This document shows, piece after piece, positions 26,613-36,914 of a stretch of 64,000 bases of DNA. Every line of letters starts with the position of its first letter. Positions within the stretch are counted from its first letter, which is position 1. The stretch spans positions 186,001 through 250,000 of the forward strand of contig CAZWHW010000001.1 of the NCBI GenBank assembly GCA_964633815.1, in the 5' to 3' direction. Below the pieces are notes generated by a model that was not told the origin of the DNA, made no database searches, and was given only the letters and a program-made list of their open reading frames with translations. The translations under genes were made by a program, and so were the position numbers. Source of the DNA: CALKZN01 sp964633815 (GTDB lineage: Bacteria; Pseudomonadota; Gammaproteobacteria; Arenicellales; Arenicellaceae).

Positions 26613-27728
26613 TTATTTCGCTTCGCAAACCCTTAAGCCCTGTTTAAAACATTCTGAATAGCGTTTGGCTTGTTCAATGCGATCTATTGTTCTGGGATGA
26701 CTAGCAAGATAATCTAAAATTGTCGGTGTGTCTTTCGACTCTTTATATTCACTTTCATTGTCAGGCTTATTTTCACCCGATAATTGATTGCTAGATAAAC
26801 GATCCATTATGCTTGCAAAAGCAATTGGGTCCATATTTGCATGTAACATATGATCAAATGCGTATTGATCTGCTTCAGACTCAAATTCACGTAAATAGCT
26901 GGTAGTAATTAACAATGAGCCTAAACCAACACCTAAATCAGCCACCGCACTAACATCACCAACAGTCATCAAAATTACAATCGTCACTATCGAACTTTGC
27001 ACCAGCAATTTCAAACTATGCCTATTAGTGATATGACCCATTTCATGCAACAACACTGAATCAATCTCATTTTGATTTTTACTAAGTCGAATAAACTCAT
27101 CAGTGACAATAATATCACCAGAAGGCAAAGCTAAAGCATTAGCGATTCCTTGACCTTCTTCAGTAGACCAATCGCGGAAATGTAGAGTAAATTTTATAGT
27201 TTGATCTTTTTCCAATGGGCGAACATTTTTAATAAAATGTTCTTTTATTTCCCGCTGGAGTTCAACCGCAATCTTACTTTCTTTAAAGAAAAACTCATCA
27301 AGAAACTTCAAACTATTAGCCCCGATAATTTGATTTGTTTTTTGCGGCAGAGCATTTGCAATGCCATGACTAGCAGCAGGCAAACCCCATTTAAAAAAAG
27401 CAAATACAACAGCAACAGTGACCAGCAATGCCAGCAAAGCAAATCTCACCTTAGACTCTAAAGCATGAACAAAGCTTGATGTTTTATTGTGCGATTTAAA
27501 CAATTCATCAATCGCATCATTTTCGCGAGTTGAAAAAACTGAACCGTCCTCAAAAGTCAGTTTACGTGGGACATTACCCAAACGCTCACTTACTTGCAAA
27601 TCAGAAATGTTTCCAGAGCGAGCTTGCTGACCCGAAATCTGCAATATGTAGCTGCTATCTGGGTTGGTCTGTAACGCCGCCTCTTGTGCTGCGGCACTAC
27701 CATTGTCATACCATTCACCAGCAATCAA
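26613..27728 (-). CDS. M48-family membrane metalloprotease
   Basis: A 371-residue zinc peptidase. The N-terminus is a small cytosolic-looking domain (GEWYDNGSAAAQEAALQTNP), a transmembrane helix follows near residues 92-108 (FALLALLVTVAVVFAFFKWG), then the catalytic domain with HEMGH near residues 229-233 and the third ligand region REFESEADQYAFDHM. It is encoded one base after a YjgN (DUF898) gene, an arrangement known in other proteobacteria. Probably degrades or processes membrane or periplasmic proteins; substrate unknown. Confidence 0.88.
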   Translation of the reverse strand: MIAGEWYDNGSAAAQEAALQTNPDSSYILQISGQQARSGNISDLQVSERLGNVPRKLTFEDGSVFSTRENDAIDELFKSHNKTSSFVHALESKVRFALLALLVTVAVVFAFFKWGLPAASHGIANALPQKTNQIIGANSLKFLDEFFFKESKIAVELQREIKEHFIKNVRPLEKDQTIKFTLHFRDWSTEEGQGIANALALPSGDIIVTDEFIRLSKNQNEIDSVLLHEMGHITNRHSLKLLVQSSIVTIVILMTVGDVSAVADLGVGLGSLLITTSYLREFESEADQYAFDHMLHANMDPIAFASIMDRLSSNQLSGENKPDNESEYKESKDTPTILDYLASHPRTIDRIEQAKRYSECFKQGLRVCEAK

Positions 27729-27729
27729 T

Positions 27730-28932
27730 TTAAATTCCTATGCCGACATCTACATCAAAAGCATCACCAATTTGCTCGCCTAATGAAGATTGTTCTTGCT
27801 GCCTTTGAGTCAAATATTCATCAAAACCAATACTGGTATCTACCTGAGTATTCTCTATATATAAACGCGCTATTCTGACCTTTACCCAAGGTGTTGCTAG
27901 CCCTAAAGTAATTATGATTAATAGCAAATTCGAAACCATGATCCGCATTAGCCGTCCAGCACCTAGCGTCGAAGCAAAGTCAATTTTATTATCAAGCTTG
28001 GTATTGTCATATATATAAGCTCGTTGACGAGCGGTTGAATAGGCAAACGCAGCAACCCCAACTAAAATAAACCCTAAATACAACAAAATTATCATTACTA
28101 AAACCATTTTGTTAGCAAACAATGCTGAGATTGCTTCTGGGTTTTCAAGATTGCTAGCGGCTCCTAGTAATTCACTCGACAAACCAGAGCCAAAGCTCAA
28201 CAAAGCAATAACAACTACATAGGCAATCATCATTAAAAGAAATAAACCAACTGCTTTGAGCGAAATAATAACAAAAGGGCCAACTGCTAACTTGGCAGAA
28301 AATTGTCCTTGTCCATAACGTGTACCATTAATGAAATATTCATTAGTTTTCTTTTTTAAAAAACCGAACATATAAAATGCCAATACAATTGAACCTGTAA
28401 CCAAAGCAAAGACTAAAACCCCTCCAATGACCCCCATGCCTGAGCCTGATTCAGAAAACATAGGCACAATAACAGCGGCTGCTATTGGCAAGGCATAAAT
28501 AGACAAAAATACTAAAATAGGCAGAATTAGATAGACAAAATATGCGCCACCCAACTTCCCATCAAAAGCAAAATGCACATTACTAAAACTAGTGACTCGC
28601 ATATTAAATTTCAAACTACGCCAAATAATCCATGGCAACGCAGCAAATAAAACCAATATCAAGGCCAAACCAACTAAAGGAAAAAATTCCGATAATAATG
28701 TATAAGCAATTAACAAGACCATGGCTATTAAATAACCGATAAATAGTTGTTTTCCTGTAGCATGATATTCAAAATTTTTATTTTCTAGCATGCTATTCGC
28801 ATAAAAATAACGATTAGTTCTGACTTTTGCCCAAGGATAATAAAGTCCAATAGTGACAATTGTTAGCAAGATATTGACTATCCATATTTTAAAATATTCA
28901 AAACCCTGACCTTCAAAATTAAATGCTTGCAT
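27730..28932 (-). CDS. yjgN: YjgN/DUF898 multi-pass membrane protein
   Basis: A 400-residue inner membrane protein with about eight to ten hydrophobic helices. Near the N-terminus FEGQGFEYFKIWIVNILLTI and YYPWAKVRTNRYFYANSMLE are family signatures, and the WVKVRIARLYIENTQVD motif recurs near the C-terminus, indicating an internal repeat of the DUF898 half. The function is unknown. It is probably cotranscribed with the 111-residue membrane protein upstream and the M48 protease downstream. Confidence 0.88.
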   Translation of the reverse strand: MQAFNFEGQGFEYFKIWIVNILLTIVTIGLYYPWAKVRTNRYFYANSMLENKNFEYHATGKQLFIGYLIAMVLLIAYTLLSEFFPLVGLALILVLFAALPWIIWRSLKFNMRVTSFSNVHFAFDGKLGGAYFVYLILPILVFLSIYALPIAAAVIVPMFSESGSGMGVIGGVLVFALVTGSIVLAFYMFGFLKKKTNEYFINGTRYGQGQFSAKLAVGPFVIISLKAVGLFLLMMIAYVVVIALLSFGSGLSSELLGAASNLENPEAISALFANKMVLVMIILLYLGFILVGVAAFAYSTARQRAYIYDNTKLDNKIDFASTLGAGRLMRIMVSNLLLIIITLGLATPWVKVRIARLYIENTQVDTSIGFDEYLTQRQQEQSSLGEQIGDAFDVDVGIGI

Positions 28933-28977
28933 TTTTATCCTCTATATTTACTTATTAAAATATCGAAATTGTCACTT

Positions 28978-29313
28978 TTATTTAATACGCTTTAATCGAA
29001 AAATATCCACAATACTCAGCAACCACACCAGAACTATTACCCAAATTGCCAAATTTAACGCATTAGGGTTAGATTGATACAATTCAGTCTTAACCATTTG
29101 ATTAAGCTCTAGCACGTCGGGTGCAATTTGACCCTGAACAATTTGATCTTTGATTCGCCAAGCAATTGTAAAAACTTTTACTCCTATAAATCCTGTGGCG
29201 GCAATGGCGACTCCCATAAAAATTAGCGAAGACTTGTAACGCCGCAACATCCATTGCCCAGCACCTGGAAACACCAACGCAGAAAAAAGCAATGATTTTG
29301 TCTTTCTCTTCAT
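28978..29313 (-). CDS. Small membrane protein, unknown
   Basis: A 111-residue protein with a basic N-terminus and three hydrophobic segments: SALVFPGAGQWMLRRYKSSL, the adjoining SLIFMGVAIAATGFIGVKVF, and LAIWVIVLVWLLSIVDIF. The F-P-G-x-GQ motif followed by a basic stretch recalls TM2-like domains. It lies 45 bases upstream of yjgN on the same strand and may belong to that unit. Function unknown. Confidence 0.65.
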   Translation of the reverse strand: MKRKTKSLLFSALVFPGAGQWMLRRYKSSLIFMGVAIAATGFIGVKVFTIAWRIKDQIVQGQIAPDVLELNQMVKTELYQSNPNALNLAIWVIVLVWLLSIVDIFRLKRIK

Positions 29314-29462
29314 ATCAATCCCTGCATTGGAATGACACTTTTTCTTAGTTTATTTTGTGACTTTCAACTTTCTCTATCGATCATTTCATACTCTGTGTGT
29401 TGAATCAATAAATTACAAATATAATTAGGCTAGGATTATGATTTCAAATTTTATTCAAGAAA

Positions 29463-30428
29463 TTACTTTCGAATTTTCTGCTGATTTTGTAAAAACCATT
29501 GATAAGTCATTTCCAACCCTTTTCTAAGCGGAATAGATGCTTGCCAACCTAAAGAATTTAGTCGCGACACGTTCATTAATTTTCGCGGCGTTCCATCTGG
29601 CTTAGTCGTGTCAAATACTAGCTCTCCGTGAAAACCCACGACTTCTGCCATGGTTTCAGCTAATTCACGAATTGTGCAATCTTCGCCAGTACCAACATTA
29701 ATATGCGATAACATCGGCTCAACTTTTTCAACGTAAACTTCTTGAGGCAAACCCATAACATGCACACTGGCGGCTGCCATATCATCAACATGCAAAAACT
29801 CACGCATAGGTTTACCACTTCCCCAAACAACTACTTCAGCCTCTTGTTGTTGAACAGCCTGATGAAAACGTTGCATCATTGCAGGAATGACATGGCTATT
29901 TTCAGGATGAAAATTATCACCTTCACCATACAAATTCGTTGGCATAACACTGCGAAAATCGACATCATATTGTCGATTATAAGATTCACAAAGTTTAATC
30001 CCCGCAATTTTAGCAATCGCATAGGGCTCATTGGTTGATTCAAGCAAGCCGGTTAATAACGCCTGCTCTTGCATCGGCTGTTTAGCCATTTTAGGGTATA
30101 TACAAGAAGACCCTAGGAATAATAACTTGTTAACGCCTGTGGTATACGCTGCATGAATGATATTCGCTTGAATCATCAAGTTTTCATAAATAAACTCAGC
30201 TGGATATTCATTGTTCGCATGAATACCTCCCACCTTAGCAGCGGCTAGATAGACCTCATCAATCGCATTTGCCGCAAAAAAATTGTCTACTTCCGCCTGA
30301 ATTTTTAAATCACACTCCATCCGTGAGCTTTGAATTAAATGAACATCGTTATCTGCTGCAAGCTGACGGCAAATTGCTGAACCAACCATACCGTTATGAC
30401 CAGCAACAAAAATATTTTTCATCGACAT
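29463..30428 (-). CDS. fcl: GDP-L-fucose synthase
   Basis: A 321-residue NAD(P)-dependent epimerase/reductase that converts GDP-4-keto-6-deoxymannose to GDP-L-fucose. The nucleotide-binding motif is GHNGMVGSA near the N-terminus and the catalytic S-x(n)-YxxxK is visible as GSSCIYP followed by [10 protein letters not shown]. It lies 15 bases after gmd. Two in-frame ATGs (30428 and 30422) are possible starts. No other glycan genes surround this pair. Confidence 0.95.
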   Translation of the reverse strand: MSMKNIFVAGHNGMVGSAICRQLAADNDVHLIQSSRMECDLKIQAEVDNFFAANAIDEVYLAAAKVGGIHANNEYPAEFIYENLMIQANIIHAAYTTGVNKLLFLGSSCIYPKMAKQPMQEQALLTGLLESTNEPYAIAKIAGIKLCESYNRQYDVDFRSVMPTNLYGEGDNFHPENSHVIPAMMQRFHQAVQQQEAEVVVWGSGKPMREFLHVDDMAAASVHVMGLPQEVYVEKVEPMLSHINVGTGEDCTIRELAETMAEVVGFHGELVFDTTKPDGTPRKLMNVSRLNSLGWQASIPLRKGLEMTYQWFLQNQQKIRK

Positions 30429-30443
30429 GAGTACCTCAGTAGC

Positions 30444-31565
30444 TTATTCATAAGCGACTGACATGGTATAACCGTGCTCTTTTAATAGTGCACTTTTCTT
30501 GGCTTCAACTAAGTCATGATTGACCATTTCAGCACACATTTCTTCGACTGTGATTTCTGGTGTCCAACCAAGATCACGAGCCGCTTTACTTGGGTCGCCG
30601 AGCAATGTTTCAACTTCTGCAGGCCTGAAATAACGAGGATCAACTTTGACAATCACATCACCCACTTCCACCCCTGAAGCTATGTCTCCTTCAATAGCGG
30701 ACACAATCGCAATTTCATCCACGCCTTTCCCAGAAAATTCTAAACTTATTCCTAATTCTTGCGCAGACATACTGACAAATTCACGCACCGAAATTTGTTT
30801 GCCTGTGGCGATCACAAAATCATCAGGCTGATCTTGTTGCAACATCATCCACTGCATGCGCACATAGTCTTTAGCATGACCCCAGTCTCGCAACGCATCC
30901 ATATTGCCCAGATATAAACAATCTTCAATGCCCTGAGAAATATTCGCTAACGCACGAGTAATTTTTCTGGTCACAAATGTCTCACCTCGGCGTGGTGATT
31001 CGTGATTAAATAAAATACCATTACATGCAAACATGCCATATGACTCACGATAATTCACCGTAATCCAATATCCATACAACTTAGCAACTGCATAGGGTGA
31101 ACGTGGATAAAATGGCGTGGTCTCTTTTTGCGGAATTTCTTGGACTAAACCATATAATTCGGAAGTCCCTGCTTGATAAAACCGCGTAGTTTTTTCTAAC
31201 CCTAAGAAGCGGATAGCTTCAAGCAAACGCAGTGTACCTAAGGCATCTACATCGGCGGTAAACTCTGGAGATTCAAATGATACTGCCACGTGGCTTTGCG
31301 CCGCAAGATTGTAGACCTCATCCGGCTCAACTTCTCGCAAGATTCTTGTCAAATTTGATGAATCGGTTAAATCTCCATAATGTAAAAATAAATTTGGTTT
31401 CTCAGCATGCGGGTCTTGATATAAATGATCAATACGATCTGTATTCAAAGAAGAAGCACGACGTTTTATACCATGGACTTCATACCCTTTCTCCAATAAA
31501 AACTCGGCGAGGTATGATCCATCTTGACCAGTGATTCCTGTAATTAATGCTTTTTTCTTGCTCAT
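30444..31565 (-). CDS. gmd: GDP-mannose 4,6-dehydratase
   Basis: A 373-residue short-chain dehydratase making GDP-4-keto-6-deoxymannose from GDP-mannose. The motif [20 protein letters not shown] at the N-terminus, then [20 protein letters not shown], and the catalytic [10 protein letters not shown] stretch are typical. With fcl it supplies GDP-L-fucose for surface polysaccharide. The two genes lie alone beside a decaying pseudogene rather than in an O-antigen cluster. Confidence 0.96.
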   Translation of the reverse strand: MSKKKALITGITGQDGSYLAEFLLEKGYEVHGIKRRASSLNTDRIDHLYQDPHAEKPNLFLHYGDLTDSSNLTRILREVEPDEVYNLAAQSHVAVSFESPEFTADVDALGTLRLLEAIRFLGLEKTTRFYQAGTSELYGLVQEIPQKETTPFYPRSPYAVAKLYGYWITVNYRESYGMFACNGILFNHESPRRGETFVTRKITRALANISQGIEDCLYLGNMDALRDWGHAKDYVRMQWMMLQQDQPDDFVIATGKQISVREFVSMSAQELGISLEFSGKGVDEIAIVSAIEGDIASGVEVGDVIVKVDPRYFRPAEVETLLGDPSKAARDLGWTPEITVEEMCAEMVNHDLVEAKKSALLKEHGYTMSVAYE

Positions 31566-31597
31566 CTTTAACCTTTTATTTTTAGCTTGGCTTAACT

Positions 31598-32064
31598 TTA
31601 TATCAACTTAATCAAACCTGCTTTTTGCATAATTTTTGCGCCTCAGTCTTCGGCCTGACATTTGCGTAGAATTCAACATAGGAATTCTTTCTTTTCGAAA
31701 AATAGCTTCTCGCGCGGCAATCTAAAATTGACATTGTTTCGCACTAGTGTAACTGTCGCGATTGTAACGCTCTTGACGAATTTGCTGCAACCTGAACGGA
31801 TCAATGGTTAACGTAATTATCTTATTTTATACTTTTTTAACACTTCAGGAAGTTCGCGAGTAGTCAATTCTTCTGCTGTTAAAGGCTAATTGGCAACAAA
31901 AATCCCATATTATTGAGAAAAATATAAACAAGTAGGTGTTTCCCAGACCTAGAGACACCGACGGTGATAACGTCTGAATAATTATATCGATCCACTTCAA
32001 TACCATCATCCGCCTCCAATAAATAATTCATTCGAGCTTTTTTATTTCTGAACTTTTGACAACT
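31598..32064 (-). pseudogene. ppsR: Decayed ppsR (PEP synthase regulatory protein, DUF299) remnant
   Basis: No intact gene fills this stretch, but the minus strand encodes scattered ppsR-like blocks in order. Around 31945-32030 one frame reads YLLEADDGIEVDRYNYSDVI then TVGVSRSGK, the PSRP nucleotide-binding loop. After a one-base shift PTCLYF, YGIFVAN and PLTAEELTTRELPEVLKK follow with in-frame stops between them. Further on LTIDPFRLQQIRQERYNRDS and REAIFRKERIPMLNSTQ match the C-terminal third, and KIMQKAGL sits near the end. At least two frame changes and several stops are present. The N-terminal half is missing; the exonuclease gene occupies that place. Active PpsR phosphorylates and dephosphorylates PEP synthase. 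Confidence 0.8.
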
Positions 32065-32077
32065 TTAATTTTCAATA

Positions 32078-32956
32078 TTAATGGACTTGTAAAATCCGTT
32101 CGAACAATCCATTTGCACGGCCGCCTAGCTCTTGGCTAATTTGTTCTAGCATTTCATGATCAGCTGCTTGCCTCTGCGCATTCTGCAAATCACATACAAT
32201 CGGCGCATCACAAACAATTGTGGCTAATTGCTTAGATAATCTCGCTTGCGTTTCGTGTTCACCTAATTTCTTTGGCAATGCTTTGGCACCCCTTATTTTT
32301 AAGTCTGACAAACTATCAATATTGCAATAAATTTCATCCATATCTTGATAAGACTGCAATATTGCTGCAGCCGTTTTTGCACCAATACCTGGGACTCCCG
32401 GAATATTATCAACAGCATCCCCACAAAGCCCCAGATAATCTGTAATTTGATCAGGATGCACACCAAATTTTTCTTTTATATCGGCTATTCGGTATTCTTT
32501 GCGCCTAGCAAAATCCCACAGTAAATCAACATCGGTTAGTAGTTGTGCAAGATCTTTGTCAGCTGACACTATTGTGACTGGAATACCTAGTCGCTGGGCT
32601 TTAAAGGCATATGTGCCAATTAAGTCATCAGCTTCATATTCTTTTGAAGCAATACAAAATAAACCTAATGATTCAGCCATTCTTCGACACAGTTCAAACT
32701 GTTGCTTAAGCTCTTGTGGCGGCAATTCTCGGTTCATTTTATAAGGCGGATAAAGCTCATTACGAAATGAACGAGTCAAACTTTCATCGAATGCTATTAC
32801 AATATTCTGCGCTTGAGTTTGTTCAATAAATTCTGTCAAAAAACGAGCAAAACCATAAGCTGCATTAACTGACTGACCTTGATCACCCATTAACGAACTA
32901 GGTACTGAAAACCATGCGCGAAAAATATAAATACTCGCATCAACTAAATGCAACAT
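32078..32956 (-). CDS. 5'-3' exonuclease (FEN/PIN-like, Xni or PolA-N type)
   Basis: A 292-residue stand-alone 5'-nuclease. Catalytic acidic residues lie in MLHLVDASIYIFRA, IVIAFDESLTRSFRN, YEADDLIGTYA and VSADKDLAQLL, and the helix-three-turn-helix is GDAVDNIPGVPGIGAKTAAA. E. coli ExoIX (Xni) is 251 residues; this protein is nearer the N-terminal domain of DNA polymerase I. It probably acts on flap or 5'-end structures in repair. It begins a minus-strand run that ends at the pseudogene. Confidence 0.88.
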   Translation of the reverse strand: MLHLVDASIYIFRAWFSVPSSLMGDQGQSVNAAYGFARFLTEFIEQTQAQNIVIAFDESLTRSFRNELYPPYKMNRELPPQELKQQFELCRRMAESLGLFCIASKEYEADDLIGTYAFKAQRLGIPVTIVSADKDLAQLLTDVDLLWDFARRKEYRIADIKEKFGVHPDQITDYLGLCGDAVDNIPGVPGIGAKTAAAILQSYQDMDEIYCNIDSLSDLKIRGAKALPKKLGEHETQARLSKQLATIVCDAPIVCDLQNAQRQAADHEMLEQISQELGGRANGLFERILQVH

Positions 32957-32970
32957 ATAACTAAACTATC

Positions 32971-33591
32971 TTAGTTATCTTTATGTTTTATAAAAAAAGT
33001 CAAATCTTCATCGAATTTTTTGTTCACAGTTATTTTTTCTTGTTCTAACAAAGTAATACGCTGTTCAGAAGACTCTTTTTTTGGAGGGATTTCATCTATT
33101 TTGGCTTGAAATCTTTTTTTCAAAACTCTGTTACTCGTATCTATTTTTTTCTTTTTAAGTGCTTCTTCTTGTTTTGTTAGTGCGACAATATAATTTTTGT
33201 GTTGACCAATCTTACTGTCAATACCCAGAATCTTTTTTTGTCGAGCGTTTTCAATATCTTGCTCATCTTGATATACAGTAAGAATTCGATCGCGCTCTAG
33301 TTTAGCTTTACGTTTTTCCTCTAACTCGATTGCTTCTTGACCTCGCTGAGCTTTTTCAGCAGCTAATTCTTCTTTAGTTTTAACACGCTCTTTCTCATCA
33401 ATTCGCACACCTCGTTCATTAAATGTAGTAATACTTTCAGAGTCCGAGCAACGGTGCAGGTTTGAAGAACCATAATGCCATTTTCCATTTTCATCTTGAC
33501 ATTTGGCTATTTTTGACTGTGCATAAACTGGAGTTTGTTGAGCAAAAAATGCACTCAAACTAAGAATAAATATTTTCAAAATTACTTTCAT
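32971..33591 (-). CDS. Secreted DUF4124-like coiled-coil protein
   Basis: A 206-residue protein with a signal peptide (ILKIFILSLSAFFAQQTPVY then AQS). A short DUF4124-like segment follows (KIAKCQDENGKWHYGSSNLH) with two cysteines. The remainder is charged and strongly helical, likely a coiled coil from about residue 70 to 195. The start codon overlaps the lgt stop as ATGA, so it is translationally coupled to lgt. DUF4124 proteins are common in gamma- and betaproteobacteria and are of unknown function. Confidence 0.7.
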   Translation of the reverse strand: MKVILKIFILSLSAFFAQQTPVYAQSKIAKCQDENGKWHYGSSNLHRCSDSESITTFNERGVRIDEKERVKTKEELAAEKAQRGQEAIELEEKRKAKLERDRILTVYQDEQDIENARQKKILGIDSKIGQHKNYIVALTKQEEALKKKKIDTSNRVLKKRFQAKIDEIPPKKESSEQRITLLEQEKITVNKKFDEDLTFFIKHKDN

Positions 33592-34373
33592 CTTTCTAAC
33601 CTCTTAGAAGAGTTCAATATTAATACTATACCGATAAGAAGCATAGGAATTGTATAAAGGTGCCCAATTGTTAACCAACCACCATATAAATAACCAATAT
33701 GCGCATCAGGAAGTCGAACAAATTCAACTAAAAATCTAGACAATCCATAGCCTACTAAAAATAATGCTGTAATAAACCAAGGCTTTTGCACTTTTCTTGA
33801 AACCATAAAGAGCACTAGAAATAATAATAAGCCTTCTAAAAATGCTTCATAAAGCATTGATGGATGTCTAGGCAAACGTTCAGGGCTATTAGTGAACACC
33901 ATACCCCATGGTAAATCGGTTGTTCTTCCCCATAATTCTTGGTTGATAAAGTTACCTATCCGTCCAAAAAACAAGCCTATTGGAGCCAAAACAGCAACAA
34001 AGTCAGAAAATACGGCCAAAGAGATTCGCTTCTTCTTAGCAAAATAAATCACCGCTAACACAACACCCACAAAACCACCATGAAAAGACATGCCGCCATC
34101 TTGAATGCCAGTAATAATTTCAAGAGGATGACTGAAATAGTAACCAGGCTTATAAAGCAAACAATACCCTAATCTACCACCAGCAATAACGCTAATCACA
34201 CCGTAAAAAAACATATCGGATATATCGTCGCCATTAAAGCCAAGCTGCTCTTTGCGCAATGATGCCAGCAAATATGCACCAGCAAAACCCAGTAAATACA
34301 TTAGTCCATACCAATGTATACTGATTGGCCCGAAATCAATAATTACTGGATCAAAATTAGGATGTATTAGCAT
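33588..34373 (-). CDS. lgt: Prolipoprotein diacylglyceryl transferase
   Basis: A 261-residue inner membrane enzyme that transfers diacylglycerol to the lipobox cysteine of prolipoproteins. It has about seven transmembrane segments and the Lgt signature GRIGNFINQELWGRTTDLPW near residues 137-156, with the earlier IHWYGLMYLLGF and HGGFVGVV. The lipoproteins Pal, the efflux channel and the 52722 gene product in this window would be substrates. Confidence 0.96.
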   Translation of the reverse strand: MLIHPNFDPVIIDFGPISIHWYGLMYLLGFAGAYLLASLRKEQLGFNGDDISDMFFYGVISVIAGGRLGYCLLYKPGYYFSHPLEIITGIQDGGMSFHGGFVGVVLAVIYFAKKKRISLAVFSDFVAVLAPIGLFFGRIGNFINQELWGRTTDLPWGMVFTNSPERLPRHPSMLYEAFLEGLLLFLVLFMVSRKVQKPWFITALFLVGYGLSRFLVEFVRLPDAHIGYLYGGWLTIGHLYTIPMLLIGIVLILNSSKRLER

Positions 34374-34457
34374 ATATATTGAAAAAAAGTTATCTTACTC
34401 ACTTAACTAAAAATATCAGTTAAATTTAGCGACATTACTGTAAACAATTTATCGAAA

Positions 34458-35261
34458 ATGAATTTATCAATCAAACAAACTCTGCTTTCTTATGTAAAAA
34501 TTTGCAAAATCCTTTGTCTAGTTTTTGCATCACAAACTGTCAACGCGGATGCTACTCTCAATTACAAGACCACTACAGCTATTGTAAACCTACAAATAAA
34601 AAATCAACAGATCTATGTCAAAAATATTGATAACGCTACTGATTTATTTTTTGACCAAAGCAGTAACCAAATCACTGTTATTCAACATAATAAAAAAAGT
34701 ATCTCTATTTTAAATGAAGCCGAATTAACCAGAATCAACCAAAAGTTGAGCGGCTTACAAGCTTCGATTTCAGCGAATTTAAGCCCAGAACAACATGACC
34801 AATTAAATAACTTTCTTGGTGGTTTGCTTGGCTCACATAAAAAACAAGCTGCACCTGCATACAGCATTAAAAAAACCGGAGCAGCTCAAGTGGGCAACTT
34901 CATCTGTCAACAAGCTCAACTGTTGAAAGACCAGCAAGGAATTGGCCACCTATGCACTGTCACTCCAGATCAGCTCAAACTAACTCAAAACGATTTCAAC
35001 ACTTTATTATCATTACAAGCTTTTATCGTCAAAGCTGGAGATATCATGAACGACTCATTGAATTCTCTATCGAAAACTGAAGTGCCAAATTTAAGCCACA
35101 TTCAACTCAATGAATTTTTAATCTTCTCAAAAATTAAAGATCAACCGGAGAGCCATTTTTATTTACAGAATATAGCAACCGCACCAATCACGACACAATT
35201 TAGCATTCCAAATGGCTATCAACAGCAAAGCATATTAGCCGCCAACTCGTTTCTGCGTTGA
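34458..35261 (+). CDS. Secreted protein of unknown function
   Basis: A 267-residue protein with a signal peptide (YVKICKILCLVFASQTVNAD). The N-terminal part after it (TLNYKTTTAIVNLQIKNQQI) resembles periplasmic DUF4412-type domains, which begin with similar strands that read out a bound state; the likeness is weak. The middle has a disordered Gly/His/Lys patch (GGLLGSHKKQAAP) and the C-terminus is mixed helix and strand. Divergent from lgt. I do not recognise its function. Confidence 0.6.
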   Translation: MNLSIKQTLLSYVKICKILCLVFASQTVNADATLNYKTTTAIVNLQIKNQQIYVKNIDNATDLFFDQSSNQITVIQHNKKSISILNEAELTRINQKLSGLQASISANLSPEQHDQLNNFLGGLLGSHKKQAAPAYSIKKTGAAQVGNFICQQAQLLKDQQGIGHLCTVTPDQLKLTQNDFNTLLSLQAFIVKAGDIMNDSLNSLSKTEVPNLSHIQLNEFLIFSKIKDQPESHFYLQNIATAPITTQFSIPNGYQQQSILAANSFLR

Positions 35262-35319
35262 AAGCTTTTTCTTTTTTTATACGTATATAACTGCTGTTTA
35301 CTCTGTTTCTAGCTATGAT

Positions 35320-36261
35320 TTATAAGCTTAACTCTGCGGCAAAACTTTTTTCATAACGGTCTTCAAAATCAGCCGGAGTAAATGTGTGATTTTGCGTGCC
35401 GCCATGCTCTATCTTTATTGCACCACAAAGTGATGCGATACGTCCCGTTTCTTGCCAAGATTTACCCTTAAGCAAACCATACAGCAGACCACCACGAAAT
35501 GCGTCACCACAGCCAGTTGGATCAACAGCTTCAGAAATTGGAGCAGGTGGAATCTGACTCACAACTCCATCATGATAAATTATCGAACCTTCCCCCCCAC
35601 GAGTAATAATCAACGCTGTGAGTTTGGCTGCAATTTGCTCTTCTGTCATACCTGTTTTTTCTTGCAACATTTTACTTTCATAATCATTAACAATGACATA
35701 AGTCGCCTGCTGAATGAATACATTTAATTCTTCGCCAGAAAACATTGGCAAGCCTTGACCAGGATCAAATAAAAAAGGCACACATTCAGCAACAAAGTGG
35801 CTAGCATTATCCTGCATAGCCTGCTTACCATCAGGAGCGACAATACCTAATGAAATGTCTTTAATCGCTGCTTTAAAATCATTTTGATGAGCAAAGCACA
35901 TTGCACCAGGATGAAATGCAGTAATTTGATTATTATCCTTATCAGTCGTAATAAAAGCCTGGGCAGTATAAGTGCCAGGAAATTTTTTCACAAAACTCGT
36001 ATCAAGCTGATTTTTAGTAAGTTGATATTGATATGAATCAAAGTCATCACCCACTGCAGCTAATATTCTTGGATCGCCGCCTAGCAACTTAAGATTATAT
36101 GCAATATTACCCGCACAACCGCCAAACTCACGACGCATGTGCGGAACAAAGAAGCATACATTTAATATATGTACTTGATCTGGAATAATATGATTTTGAA
36201 ATTGATCTTCAAACACCATAATAGTGTCATAGGCCATTGAACCACATACTAGCGCTTTCAT
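35320..36261 (-). CDS. PfkB-family carbohydrate/nucleoside kinase (adenosine-kinase-like)
   Basis: A 313-residue ribokinase-fold kinase. The N-terminal GSMAYDTI and FGGCAGNIAYNLKLLGGDP are substrate-side motifs, and the C-terminal anion hole and catalytic base are DPTGCGDAFRGGLL near residues 247-260. The VNDYESKML segment is also typical. This subgroup is usually annotated adenosine kinase in gamma- and betaproteobacteria; the substrate is not proven. It lies 73 bases downstream of gcvH on the same strand. Confidence 0.85.
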   Translation of the reverse strand: MKALVCGSMAYDTIMVFEDQFQNHIIPDQVHILNVCFFVPHMRREFGGCAGNIAYNLKLLGGDPRILAAVGDDFDSYQYQLTKNQLDTSFVKKFPGTYTAQAFITTDKDNNQITAFHPGAMCFAHQNDFKAAIKDISLGIVAPDGKQAMQDNASHFVAECVPFLFDPGQGLPMFSGEELNVFIQQATYVIVNDYESKMLQEKTGMTEEQIAAKLTALIITRGGEGSIIYHDGVVSQIPPAPISEAVDPTGCGDAFRGGLLYGLLKGKSWQETGRIASLCGAIKIEHGGTQNHTFTPADFEDRYEKSFAAELSL

Positions 36262-36334
36262 TTGCTTACCCTAACTTTCTTCTTTTAATAAAAAAACACT
36301 CTAAAAGACTGCTTTTAGAAATTATCTCAAATAT

Positions 36335-36721
36335 TTATGCGTCTACACTGGCTTGATAGGCTTCAGCATCTAATAGTTCAGACATACTTTCATCTACTGA
36401 TACTTTAATCCGAAAAATCCAACCGTTTTCAAATGGTGACTCATTCAATAGTTCTGGCGCATCGTCTAACTCTTCATTTACAGCCACAATCTCGCCACTA
36501 ACAGGAGCATAAATATCAGACGCAGCTTTCACTGACTCAACAGCGCAACACTCATCTTTTGCTGATACTTGGGTGCCAATTTCTGGCAATTCAACGAATA
36601 CCACATCACCTAATGATTCTTGAGCATAATCAGAAATGCCCACTTCGACTATGTTGCCATCAAGCATTTTTGCCCACTCATGCGATTCAGCATATTTTAC
36701 ATCGGGGTTATATTCAGACAT
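36335..36721 (-). CDS. gcvH: Glycine cleavage system H protein
   Basis: A 128-residue lipoyl-carrier protein. The lipoylated lysine lies in [19 protein letters not shown] near residues 60-78; the start reads [16 protein letters not shown] and [20 protein letters not shown] follows. It shuttles the aminomethyl group between the P, T and L proteins. gcvT and gcvP are not in the window, so this copy stands apart and may also serve as a lipoate donor. Confidence 0.95.
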   Translation of the reverse strand: MSEYNPDVKYAESHEWAKMLDGNIVEVGISDYAQESLGDVVFVELPEIGTQVSAKDECCAVESVKAASDIYAPVSGEIVAVNEELDDAPELLNESPFENGWIFRIKVSVDESMSELLDAEAYQASVDA

Positions 36722-36846
36722 ATCATACCTGCAGTAATTAGAAAAAATTTAAACCTGACTATACATTTGCATACCCAAAAAGTCATCACGCAAAATCAAG
36801 TTTCTCCGCGGTTTAGAAGCTATATAAATTAGTTATTGATAATATA

Positions 36847-36865
36847 AATGAGAACGATTATTATT
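36847..36865. promoter_or_regulatory. Fur-box-like sequence upstream of the ferric ABC operon
   Basis: AATGAGAACGATTATTATT matches the 19-base Fur consensus at about 15 positions. It lies 255 bases before fbpA and 50 bases before a short signal-peptide ORF. The downstream operon is a ferric-iron importer, so iron-dependent repression by Fur is the natural reading. Confidence 0.65.
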
Positions 36866-36914
36866 AAGTTTCTTATATAAATCACTCCCTTATTTATACA
36901 ACAGAGTTTATACA

